A stretch of 64,000 nt of DNA from Clostridium sp. Cult1 (GTDB taxonomy: Bacteria; Bacillota; Clostridia; Tissierellales; Tepidimicrobiaceae), in the NCBI RefSeq assembly GCF_021655095.1, contig NZ_PPXW01000001.1:1158792-1222791 (forward strand). The letters run 5' to 3'. The notes under the pieces are model-generated. The model had not been told where the DNA came from, did no database searches, and saw only the letters and a list, made by a program, of their open reading frames with translations. Position 1 is the first letter of the stretch; every line of letters begins with the position of its first letter. The position numbers were made by a program, and so were the translations under genes. Shown here piece by piece: positions 1 through 7,860 of the stretch.

Positions 1-1
1 T

Positions 2-55
2 GAATATCTTCTTCAGTTACTGAATAAAGAAATGAGATTTTTAGAAAAGTTTTAA
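2..55 (+). CDS. C-terminal end of an unidentified protein (cut by window start)
   Basis: An open frame runs from the first bases of the window to a TAA at 53-55 and encodes 17 residues ending in MRFLEKF. Only this tail is visible, so no family can be assigned. It lies in the same direction as the deacetylase that follows 49 bases later. Whether it is really coding cannot be judged from 17 codons; the absence of another frame with a better claim is the only support. Confidence 0.4.
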   Translation, partial: EYLLQLLNKEMRFLEKF

Positions 56-58
56 CTG

Positions 59-78
59 CATAGTCTTTATTGACTATG
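59..78 (+). terminator. Short hairpin after the partial gene
   Basis: CATAGTC and GACTATG form a perfect 7-bp stem around a TTTATT loop just after the stop of the partial gene. There is no real T-run after it, so it is a weak terminator candidate at best. It also overlaps the region where a promoter for the deacetylase would be expected. Confidence 0.3.
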
Positions 79-104
79 ACATTATTATACTAGGGGGGAC
101 ATAA

Positions 105-977
105 ATGAGGAAAAGAAAAAAGGTTAATAACAAAAGAAAAGCTATGAGGTATCTAACAGTATTTATTATAATATTTGTTCTGTTTTTCCTCAGGACTTCC
201 TATAAATACTATAAAAAAACTGCCTCAGATGTGGTAGAGGCCGGAAACTTTTCTGAGAGTATTCTATTAATGTCTGAAAAATCTGCTGTTAATTTAGCTT
301 TAGAGTATGAAAAAAAGCTTATTCAAGCTGAACAGGAAAGACAAGCTGAATTAGAAGAGGAGCAACGAAAGGAATTAGCACAAGAACAAAATAAAAGAAA
401 AGCATTTTTGACTTTTGATGATGGCCCATCAGAGAAAGTGACCTGCCAAATATTGGATATACTTAAGGAATATAATGTAAAGGCCACTTTCTTCGTGGTA
501 GGTAATTTAGCAGAAAAAAATCCTGAAGTGATTAAAAAGATTTATCAAGAGGGACATGCTATAGGAAACCATACGTATAGCCATAGATATGATTATATAT
601 ATAAAAGAACTTCTAATTTTTTGAAGGAGTTGGAGAGTACAGAAAATGTACTAAAAGGTATTTTAGGGGAAAATTTTGAAACAAAAATAGTTAGATTTCC
701 TGGAGGTTCCTTCGGAGATAAAAAAGCAATTTTTAGAAAGGCTGTAATAGATAAAGGATATACTTATTATGATTGGAACTCTTTAAACGGTGATGCTGAA
801 GGACATCATATTCCAAAAGATAAATTAATTAATAGATTTAAAAGCACTTTCTATGGTCAGAAAGAACTTATAATTTTAATGCATGATATGGATGCAAAAT
901 ATACTACACCAGAATCATTACCATATATTATTGAATATCTACAAGATAATGATTATGAATTCTACACTTTAAAATAA
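105..977 (+). CDS. Membrane-anchored polysaccharide deacetylase (NodB/CE4 family)
   Basis: The product is a carbohydrate esterase family 4 enzyme of 290 residues, probably de-N-acetylating peptidoglycan or another surface glycan outside the cell. A basic N-terminus is followed by one hydrophobic segment (about residues 14-30). A charged Glu/Gln/Lys-rich, probably coiled-coil linker (about 70-100) joins it to the NodB domain. The metal and catalytic motif TFDDGPS lies near residue 103, the GNHTYSH motif (two metal-binding His) near 153-157, and a late LMHDMD motif supplies the general His. GGGGGG precedes the ATG. The family and extracellular topology are clear; the exact substrate is not. Confidence 0.9.
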   Translation: MRKRKKVNNKRKAMRYLTVFIIIFVLFFLRTSYKYYKKTASDVVEAGNFSESILLMSEKSAVNLALEYEKKLIQAEQERQAELEEEQRKELAQEQNKRKAFLTFDDGPSEKVTCQILDILKEYNVKATFFVVGNLAEKNPEVIKKIYQEGHAIGNHTYSHRYDYIYKRTSNFLKELESTENVLKGILGENFETKIVRFPGGSFGDKKAIFRKAVIDKGYTYYDWNSLNGDAEGHHIPKDKLINRFKSTFYGQKELIILMHDMDAKYTTPESLPYIIEYLQDNDYEFYTLK

Positions 978-1010
978 TTGCTGTTAAATTGCAGCAATTA
1001 CTTTTATTTA
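976..1010 (+). terminator. Rho-independent terminator after the deacetylase
   Basis: AATTGCTG (976-983) pairs with CAGCAATT (992-999) around a short AT loop and is followed by a T-rich run (ACTTTTATTTATT). The stem starts at the deacetylase stop codon. It separates the deacetylase from the two-component genes. Confidence 0.7.
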
Positions 1011-1033
1011 TTATTCCAGTTGGAGGTATTAAA

Positions 1034-1729
1034 ATGATCTTAGATAAAAGGATCCTTGTGGTAGAAGATGAGGAACATATTAGAAAATTTATTAAAATCA
1101 ATTTGGAAAGGGAAGGATTTGTAGTTGAAGAAGCAGGAACTGGAGAAGAAGGACTTAATATCGTTAAATCTAAAAGTATAGATGTAGTAGTATTGGATAT
1201 TATGCTACCTGGAATAGATGGGTTTGAAGTATGTAAAATTCTCAGACAAGAATTCTCTAAAATTGGTATTATCATGCTTACGGCTAAATCTCAAGATATT
1301 GATAAGATAATGGGATTAGAATATGGTACCGATGATTATATGGTTAAACCATTTAATCCCATAGAGTTAGTCCTTAGGGTAAAATCTCTACTTAGAAGAA
1401 TGGATTCTTCTAAAGAAGAAAATCAAAATATGATAGTAGATATCCCATTTAGAATAGATAAATATTCTAGAAAGTTTTACAAAGAGAATAAAGAAATAGA
1501 ACTAACACCAACAGAATATTCAATAATAAAGCTTTTTATTGAAAATCCTGGTAAAGCATTTAATAGGGATGAGATTTTAAATTTAGTATGGGGTTATGAT
1601 TTTGTTGGAGATTCAAAAATTGTAGATGTAAACGTTAGAAGGTTAAGATCTAAAATTGAAGATGATCCAAGTGATCCTTATTATATTGAAACAGTATGGG
1701 GTGTAGGTTATAGATGGAGAGACAAATAA
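1034..1729 (+). CDS. OmpR/PhoB-family response regulator
   Basis: A 231-residue DNA-binding response regulator. The receiver domain shows the acidic pair at VVEDEE (residues 9-14), the phospho-acceptor Asp in LDIMLPG (about D55), and the conserved Lys in MVKPF. A winged-helix effector domain follows, with the typical ending IETVWGVGYRW. An upstream in-frame ATG at 989 exists, but the start at 1034 has GGAGGT seven bases upstream and gives the usual MILDKRILVVEDEE N-terminus. It sits 17 bases before its kinase. The target genes are unknown; the lipoprotein in the same operon is the obvious candidate partner. Confidence 0.93.
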   Translation: MILDKRILVVEDEEHIRKFIKINLEREGFVVEEAGTGEEGLNIVKSKSIDVVVLDIMLPGIDGFEVCKILRQEFSKIGIIMLTAKSQDIDKIMGLEYGTDDYMVKPFNPIELVLRVKSLLRRMDSSKEENQNMIVDIPFRIDKYSRKFYKENKEIELTPTEYSIIKLFIENPGKAFNRDEILNLVWGYDFVGDSKIVDVNVRRLRSKIEDDPSDPYYIETVWGVGYRWRDK

Positions 1730-1746
1730 TAGCCTAGGAGGAAAAT

Positions 1747-3153
1747 ATGAGAACCAGTATTAAAAAAAGATTAGTCGGTAATTTTATGCTCGTAATAATT
1801 ATGACTGTATTAATTTTAGAAGTCTTTTTAATAAACGCTGTAAAGCAGTACTATTATAAAGGTATAGAGGAGATTCTTTCAAACCAAATTATCCTTTCCA
1901 CGGATTTTTATTCTAGATACTTTTCATCTAATCGATTAGAAGATATAATTATTGATGATATAGATGTGTTTTGGCGTCAGACTAAGGCTCAAGTCCAAAT
2001 ACTAGATTTAAATGGTAAGGTATTAATGGATTCCATAGGAGCCTCTCATTCTTTTCAAACCATAAGTACAAATGATGTTATAAAAGCCTTAGAAGGAGAG
2101 AAAGGGACTTGGATAGGTAATGTAGACTATGATACATCTTCAGTAATGGCAGTATCCTATCCTTTAGTTGTTGAAGGAGAAACCATAGGGGTTCTTAGAT
2201 TTATTTCATCCCTAAGGAATGTTAATAAAATAATAAAGAATATAGCAGAAGTGCTTATGATAGTTGGTGTTATGGTTATATTAATATCTGGAGGACTCAG
2301 TATATTCCTTGCAAACACAATAATCCAACCTTTGCGGGAAGTAACTACAGTAGCCGAAAAAATGGCAGCAGGGCAATTGAAAATCAGATCTAAAAAAAGG
2401 TTTGATGACGAATTAGGGAAACTTTCAGATACTTTAAACTATATGGCTGAAGAATTGATCAAGAAAGAACAACTAAAAACGGATTTTATATCCTCCATAT
2501 CTCATGAATTAAGGACTCCGCTGACTTCTATAAAAGGATGGGCAATTACTTTAAAATCTGATAAATCAAATGACCAACAACTTTTAATAGATGGTCTTGA
2601 TATAATAGAAAAGGAAAGTGATAGATTATCCAATATGGTAGAAGAGTTGTTAGACTTTTCACGATTTGTTTCAGGGAGAATTACCTTGAATAAAGATGAG
2701 ATGGATATTGTAGATTCCATAGAACAGATTGAGAAACAGTTCAGATTTAGGGCTCAAGATAAAGATATACAATATGAAGCCTATTATGACTTCAACCTAC
2801 CCCATATTATTGCTGATGAAAATAGAATCAAACAAGTACTAATAAATCTATTAGATAATGCCTTCAAATTTACTCCAGAAGGAGGCAAAGTAATATTATT
2901 AGCTAAAGCAAAGGGAGAAGATGTTTTAATTGAAATAGAAGATAATGGATGTGGCATATACGAAGATGATTTGCCCTATATTAAAGAAAAGTTCTATAAG
3001 GGGAAAAATAGTAAGTCTAATAGTGGTTTAGGTCTTTCTATTTGTGATGAGATCATAAAATTACATGGTGGTTCTATGGAAGTTGAAAGTGAGTTAAATC
3101 AGGGTACAAAGGTAACCGTATCTATTCCCATTAAAGGAGTGGAAGGCCAATGA
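1747..3153 (+). CDS. Membrane sensor histidine kinase (HAMP, HisKA, HATPase)
   Basis: The 468-residue kinase partner of the preceding regulator. Two membrane segments (about residues 11-32 and 165-190) enclose an extracytoplasmic sensor region of about 130 residues that lacks a motif I recognise. A HAMP linker follows, then the HisKA phospho-acceptor block FISSISHELRTPLTS. The HATPase boxes are N (LINLLDNAFKFT), G1 (EIEDNGCGI) and G2 (GLGLSICDEI). GGAGG precedes the ATG. Its 3' end overlaps the next gene by four bases (ATGA), which implies translational coupling with the lipoprotein. Confidence 0.93.
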   Translation: MRTSIKKRLVGNFMLVIIMTVLILEVFLINAVKQYYYKGIEEILSNQIILSTDFYSRYFSSNRLEDIIIDDIDVFWRQTKAQVQILDLNGKVLMDSIGASHSFQTISTNDVIKALEGEKGTWIGNVDYDTSSVMAVSYPLVVEGETIGVLRFISSLRNVNKIIKNIAEVLMIVGVMVILISGGLSIFLANTIIQPLREVTTVAEKMAAGQLKIRSKKRFDDELGKLSDTLNYMAEELIKKEQLKTDFISSISHELRTPLTSIKGWAITLKSDKSNDQQLLIDGLDIIEKESDRLSNMVEELLDFSRFVSGRITLNKDEMDIVDSIEQIEKQFRFRAQDKDIQYEAYYDFNLPHIIADENRIKQVLINLLDNAFKFTPEGGKVILLAKAKGEDVLIEIEDNGCGIYEDDLPYIKEKFYKGKNSKSNSGLGLSICDEIIKLHGGSMEVESELNQGTKVTVSIPIKGVEGQ

Positions 3154-4643
3154 GAAAAAATACTTTGCTAATAACAATGATAATATCTATGTTGTTTATG
3201 ACTTCATGCAATATGGATGGTATTGAATTATCAGAGAATATAGAAGCACCTAAGAATAATAATCTTCCTATTTCTGGTGAATGGAGAATTGAAGATTATA
3301 AAATAAATGCTACTAGTGGAATGGATGAAGAAAAAGCTAAATCCTACTTAGGTACGGAAGCCCTATTTCACAATGATCTTATATCCTTAGGAGAGAATTA
3401 TTGTACAGACCCATCCTTTAGAATCAAAAATGTAGATACAGAAGAGTATTTAATATACCATTATAAAGTAACTCCAGAATTTTTAAATATAGATTCAAAT
3501 ATAATAGAAGTAGTTTCTATTACTGGTACAGAGCAGTTTTTCTATGAGTTTTTAAAGGTTTCTAAGAATACCATTATAGTAAATATAGAGGGAGTATTTT
3601 ATTATTTAAATAAGGTTTCAGAAGATCCTGAGGTAGAAGGGGTAGAACAGGAAAAATTGACTGAAAATATCTTACTTGATACAGCTCGTACCTTTAATGA
3701 GGAATCATTAAGTACAGCCATTTTATTAGGACTTAAATCTTTAGATTTGGAAAATAATGAAGAAGGCATAGAAAAATGGAACTATAGGACATTATTCATT
3801 AGAAGTGAAAATAAAGAGATAATAAGTATCTATGAAATGAAGGACATATTATTACCTAGAAAGACTGGATTTTGGAAGGTAAATGTAGAAAGGGAACAGA
3901 AGGATGATAAGATTAACGATAATATTCTGGCCTATCCTTTAAATAAAACCTTGGAAAAAGGAACAGAAGTAAAAGATAAAGAAGATGAAAATAAAGAAAG
4001 TACGATTAAAAATATTTTATACATTGGCAATGATTATATTTCTTTAGAAAATATACACTATCGAAATAAAGGAGAAAGGGTATTAGAATTTTATCCAGTA
4101 GACAATATTGGAAAATTTAAACCTCTTATGATATCAGATGTTATTGGTGAAATTGGAAAAGAGGCTTTTATAGAAGGAGTTAATAAAGAGATATTAGCAG
4201 ATAAGGAAGAATATAAAAATAGTTCAATAGATTTAAGGCCCAATGAAGAGAGCTTTGGCCTATTTAGAAGAAATGGCCATTGGGTCTTCAATGGTAGAAT
4301 CAATTATGTTGATAATGGTATATCTATTTATGAGAACTTCAATATAAAAGCTATTCCACCAAAGGAAGTGGTCTATTATGATGAATTATCTATTCCTTGG
4401 AATAGAATAAAATCTAAAGTGCCAGAAGCATTAGATGCTTTTACATCACCTAACGAAGATATAGGAATAGTTATAACCCATAATGATATATTTATTTATA
4501 CAATAGAAGATGGAGAGTTTAGCAATAAGCCAGTAAAAAGTATAAGATTAAACTCAACAGAAAAAATAATTATGGCAGAATGGGCTGTGGGAAGATATCC
4601 CAAACTTTGGGAAGAAGAATTTTTAAAACATGCCGGTAACTGA
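3150..4643 (+). CDS. Large lipoprotein of unknown function coupled to a two-component system
   Basis: A 497-residue exported lipoprotein with a basic N-terminus, a hydrophobic stretch and a lipobox ending in FMTSC at about residue 20. The mature part is acidic and rich in beta-type sequence. It has an internal charged linker near residues 265-290 (KGTEVKDKEDENKES), which suggests two lobes. I do not recognise the family. The ATGA overlap with the kinase stop and the terminator at its own stop place it as the last gene of a regulator-kinase-lipoprotein operon. An accessory or sensory role for the kinase is therefore an inference from position only. Confidence 0.8.
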   Translation: MRKNTLLITMIISMLFMTSCNMDGIELSENIEAPKNNNLPISGEWRIEDYKINATSGMDEEKAKSYLGTEALFHNDLISLGENYCTDPSFRIKNVDTEEYLIYHYKVTPEFLNIDSNIIEVVSITGTEQFFYEFLKVSKNTIIVNIEGVFYYLNKVSEDPEVEGVEQEKLTENILLDTARTFNEESLSTAILLGLKSLDLENNEEGIEKWNYRTLFIRSENKEIISIYEMKDILLPRKTGFWKVNVEREQKDDKINDNILAYPLNKTLEKGTEVKDKEDENKESTIKNILYIGNDYISLENIHYRNKGERVLEFYPVDNIGKFKPLMISDVIGEIGKEAFIEGVNKEILADKEEYKNSSIDLRPNEESFGLFRRNGHWVFNGRINYVDNGISIYENFNIKAIPPKEVVYYDELSIPWNRIKSKVPEALDAFTSPNEDIGIVITHNDIFIYTIEDGEFSNKPVKSIRLNSTEKIIMAEWAVGRYPKLWEEEFLKHAGN

Positions 4644-4668
4644 AAGAGTCAGTTACTGGCTCTTTTTC
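4633..4668 (+). terminator. Strong rho-independent terminator after the lipoprotein
   Basis: An 11-bp stem, CCGGTAACTGA with TCAGTTACTGG (one G-U pair), has a 5-base loop and is followed by CTCTTTTTC. The lipoprotein stop codon (4641-4643) is inside the 5' arm. Confidence 0.85.
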
Positions 4669-4733
4669 ATTTCAGTTCCTATTGTAAAGAATAATATACT
4701 TTAATATAATAGAATTAACATATATAGGAAGAG

Positions 4734-6443
4734 GTGGTTCAACTGTTAGTAATACTTTTCCAGAACTTGATTAGCCGCGTAGGGTTAATAATGTTATTAG
4801 CATTCATCATGACCCGAATAAAACCCTTTAGAAAGCTAGTAGCAAAACAGAATATCAATATAAAAGATAAACTATTATTGTCTATTATATTTGGAATCTA
4901 TGGTATCATAGGAACTTACACAGGAATTCCAATTAGAGGAGCCATTGCTAATGCTCGTGTCATTGGAGTATTTGTTGGTGGGCTATTTGGAGGACCTTTA
5001 GTAGGGACCCTATCGGGACTTATTGCTGGAGGCCATAGATTTTTAACAGATATAGGTGGGTTCACTGCCTTTTCCTGTGGTTTTTCAACCTTTACAGAAG
5101 GGATTATAGCTGGATTTTTAAAGAAAAAAATAGACAAATCTGATAATAAAATAGTATTTGCTTTAATAGCTGGAATGGTAGCAGAGGTTTGGCAAATGCT
5201 TATCATTTTGTATTTTTCTAAACCTTTTTCAGAAGCCTTGGAGTTAATAAAAATAATAGGTATACCAATGACAATTGCTAATGGATTAGGAATTGCTGTA
5301 TGTATATCCATAATCTATGGTGTCTTTAAAGATTTGGAAACAGCAGAAGCTTACCAAGCCCAATTAGCCTTAAAAATTGCAAATAAAACTTTAAAATATT
5401 TTAGAAAAGGTTTAAATGAAACTACTGCCCTAGAGGTAGTAAAAATTATAAAAAATATGACTGGCGTAAAAGCAGTTGCTATTACAGATAAAGAAAAAAT
5501 ATTAGCTCATGTAGGTATTGGAGAAAAACATCATTTAGCAGGTACCGCTATTAGGACTAATTTGACAAAGGAGGTGCTAAAAAAAGGTAATTGTATTATT
5601 GCCAACACCCAAGAAGAAATTGGATGTGATAATGTTGATTGTAAACTAAAATCAGCCATAATTATTCCTTTAAAGGAAGGAGAGCAGGTAGTTGGTACCT
5701 TAAAGCTATATAAAGATGAAGAAAACTCCATAACTAAGGTGGAATCGGAGTTAGCCCTAGGACTCGGTCATCTATTTTCAACTCAGATTGAACTTAGTAA
5801 GATAGATTATCAATCAGAACTTTTGGCAAAATCTGAATTAAAAGCATTGCAAGCTCAGATAAATCCACATTTCCTTTTTAATGCAATAAATACCATAGTT
5901 TCATTAATAAGAACTCAACCAGACAATGCTCGAAAATTGTTAATCCATTTAAGTAATTATTTTAGAAATAATCTAGAAGGAAATAATGATGAAGTGGACT
6001 TATATAAGGAGATAGAAAATATTAAGTCCTATTTAGAAATTGAAAAGGCAAGGTTTGGGGAAAAATTGAATATTATTTATGATATACCTGACAATATAGA
6101 GTGTTTATTACCACCTTTGCTCCTTCAACCTATAGTAGAAAATGCAGTTAAACATGGAATTTTTGAAAAAGTAGAAGGAAGTACTATAGAGATTATTGCC
6201 TTAGACTATGAAATGGAAACAGAACTTATTGTGAAAGACAATGGGGTAGGAATGAGTGAAGAACTTTTAGCATCCCTGTTTGATGATAAGGGTAATTCAA
6301 CTGGCATAGGCCTTAAAAATGTAAACAATAGACTTAAAAATAAATATGGCAAGGGTTATGAATTGATTATAGAAAGTACATTAGGCTGTGGTACAACTGT
6401 TAAGATGAGAATTCCTAAAAAAATAAGGAGGGTAGCAGTATGA
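4734..6443 (+). CDS. lytS: LytS-type sensor histidine kinase (BtsS/YpdA-like)
   Basis: A 569-residue kinase. The N-terminal half of about 200 residues is a multi-helix 5TM-LYT membrane sensor with Gly-rich loops such as GGLFGGPLVG. A GAF-like domain (about 215-350) follows, then the His_kinase block ALQAQINPHFLFNAINTI (about 375-392) and an HATPase with VENAVKHG and GIGLKNVNNRL. This is the domain order of pyruvate- or murein-related LytS/BtsS sensors. The GTG at 4734 lies inside an AGGAAGAGGTGG ribosome binding site, so the true start may be the CTG at 4743. It overlaps the LytTR regulator by four bases. The downstream CstA gene makes a BtsS-type pyruvate-sensing role plausible. Confidence 0.9.
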   Translation: MVQLLVILFQNLISRVGLIMLLAFIMTRIKPFRKLVAKQNINIKDKLLLSIIFGIYGIIGTYTGIPIRGAIANARVIGVFVGGLFGGPLVGTLSGLIAGGHRFLTDIGGFTAFSCGFSTFTEGIIAGFLKKKIDKSDNKIVFALIAGMVAEVWQMLIILYFSKPFSEALELIKIIGIPMTIANGLGIAVCISIIYGVFKDLETAEAYQAQLALKIANKTLKYFRKGLNETTALEVVKIIKNMTGVKAVAITDKEKILAHVGIGEKHHLAGTAIRTNLTKEVLKKGNCIIANTQEEIGCDNVDCKLKSAIIIPLKEGEQVVGTLKLYKDEENSITKVESELALGLGHLFSTQIELSKIDYQSELLAKSELKALQAQINPHFLFNAINTIVSLIRTQPDNARKLLIHLSNYFRNNLEGNNDEVDLYKEIENIKSYLEIEKARFGEKLNIIYDIPDNIECLLPPLLLQPIVENAVKHGIFEKVEGSTIEIIALDYEMETELIVKDNGVGMSEELLASLFDDKGNSTGIGLKNVNNRLKNKYGKGYELIIESTLGCGTTVKMRIPKKIRRVAV

Positions 6444-7207
6444 TAAAAACCATAGTTGTAGATGATGAGACCCCTGCGCGAGAAGAATTGATCTATATGT
6501 TAGAAAAGTTTAGGGATTTTAAAGTTATTGGGGAAGCTTCCCATGGAGTGGAAGCATTAAAACTAAATGAAAATTTAAAGCCGGATTTAATCTTTCTAGA
6601 TATACAAATGCCAAAATTAAACGGTATTGATGTGGCTAGAAAAATATACGAAGGAATTCATAGACCTTATATAGTCTTTGTAACGGCTTATGAAAAATAT
6701 GCATTAGAAGCCTTTGAAGTAAATGCTATGGATTATATATTAAAGCCTATTTGCGAAGAACGACTAGAAAAAGGAATGAAAAGGATTATTGCTAATATAG
6801 GGAAAGGGGAAAAAGGGTATGTGGACAGACTAAATACTCTTATCCAAGATATAAGGAATAAAGAAGAAGATGCTATAACTAGAATTTGCGTACATGATAT
6901 GGGAAAACTTATTCCTCTAGATTTAAAGGAAATTATATATGCTACTGTAGAAGATAGGAACACGGTAATTATAAGTACCAAGGGTAAGTTTGAGATTAAT
7001 TATACTTTAAGTGAACTTTGTGAAAAGTTAGACAAATCTACATTTTTTAGGTCTCATAAATCTTTTCTAATCAATTTAGATTATATTGAGGTTATAGAGC
7101 CTTGGTTTAATTCAACTTTTAATGTGATATTAAGAGATACGGATATGAAAATACCAGTAAGCAGAAGTCAATCAAAGGAATTTAAAGAACTAATGAATAT
7201 TAATTAG
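6440..7207 (+). CDS. lytR: LytTR-family response regulator (BtsR/LytR-like)
   Basis: A 255-residue response regulator paired with the LytS kinase. The receiver has the acidic pair DDE near residues 8-10, the phospho-acceptor in FLDIQMP (about D54) and the Lys in ILKPI. The C-terminal LytTR DNA-binding domain shows FFRSHKSFLINLDYIE and IPVSRS, typical of AgrA/LytR-class proteins that bind tandem direct repeats. The ATGA overlap with the kinase implies coupling. A matching tandem repeat lies directly downstream at 7214-7249. Confidence 0.93.
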   Translation: MIKTIVVDDETPAREELIYMLEKFRDFKVIGEASHGVEALKLNENLKPDLIFLDIQMPKLNGIDVARKIYEGIHRPYIVFVTAYEKYALEAFEVNAMDYILKPICEERLEKGMKRIIANIGKGEKGYVDRLNTLIQDIRNKEEDAITRICVHDMGKLIPLDLKEIIYATVEDRNTVIISTKGKFEINYTLSELCEKLDKSTFFRSHKSFLINLDYIEVIEPWFNSTFNVILRDTDMKIPVSRSQSKEFKELMNIN

Positions 7208-7213
7208 CAAAAA

Positions 7214-7249
7214 TGTATTTTAAACCTTAATAGTGTATTTCACCCCTTA
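7214..7249 (+). promoter_or_regulatory. Tandem direct repeat, candidate LytTR operator
   Basis: Two 16-base copies starting TGTATTT and ending CCTTA lie at 7214-7229 and 7234-7249. They match at 13 of 16 positions and are offset by exactly 20 bp, about two helical turns. Tandem same-face repeats are how LytTR regulators bind. A TATAAT box at 7297-7302 with no good -35 follows, as expected for an activator-dependent promoter. The next genes are the 164-aa protein and cstA. That LytR binds here is inference. Confidence 0.55.
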
Positions 7250-7327
7250 TTTTATGCAACTCATTTTTAAATTTCTATTTATGACTTATTTTGGTATATA
7301 ATTTAATTGAAGATTAAGGAGGAAGAA

Positions 7328-7822
7328 ATGGATTTTAATGATTATTTGGAAACCATAGAGAGAAGACTGGAAAGAAGTTTTGATGTTGTAAGGAATTATA
7401 TCATTGATAATTATGATTATGATTTTTTCGCCAAATATAATTCAAGAACGGAACGTTATATATTGACGAGAAAGACAGTAATAGATGCTATGGAGAATAA
7501 TGAATACTGTTTCATAAAATATTTCCATGAATTTAACATAGACCATCTCAATAAATATAAAAATTCATTAATTAAAATGATTGATATATTTGTGAAACCT
7601 ACAGAAGAACATATGTCCAGTATTATTACTGGGGTAATTGCTTTGGACAACAAACCTAGCACTGATATTATAGATGCTATAAAAAAATTTAAGTACCATA
7701 AAGGATTTGCTTTTGGTTTCAAAGGATGGGTGGATATCCGATTAATTTTGGTTACTATGGATGATAAAAATATAGTAACAAATAAAAAAGGAAAGGAGGT
7801 TATCCAGGTTTATAAAGTTTAG
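7328..7822 (+). CDS. Uncharacterised 164-aa cytoplasmic protein
   Basis: No family recognised. The product has no signal peptide or membrane segment. It starts with an acidic, amphipathic region (FNDYLETIERRLERSFDVV) and ends in a beta-rich part with GFKGWVDIRLILVTMDDK. An in-frame ATG lies at 7307, but the start at 7328 has AAGGAGGAAG at the right distance. The gene lies between the candidate LytTR operator and cstA with only 38 bases to cstA, so the two are probably co-transcribed. A role tied to the CstA transporter is a positional guess. Confidence 0.75.
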   Translation: MDFNDYLETIERRLERSFDVVRNYIIDNYDYDFFAKYNSRTERYILTRKTVIDAMENNEYCFIKYFHEFNIDHLNKYKNSLIKMIDIFVKPTEEHMSSIITGVIALDNKPSTDIIDAIKKFKYHKGFAFGFKGWVDIRLILVTMDDKNIVTNKKGKEVIQVYKV

Positions 7823-7860
7823 CCTTAAACTTTAACACTTTAAATGGAAGGGGCGTTATT

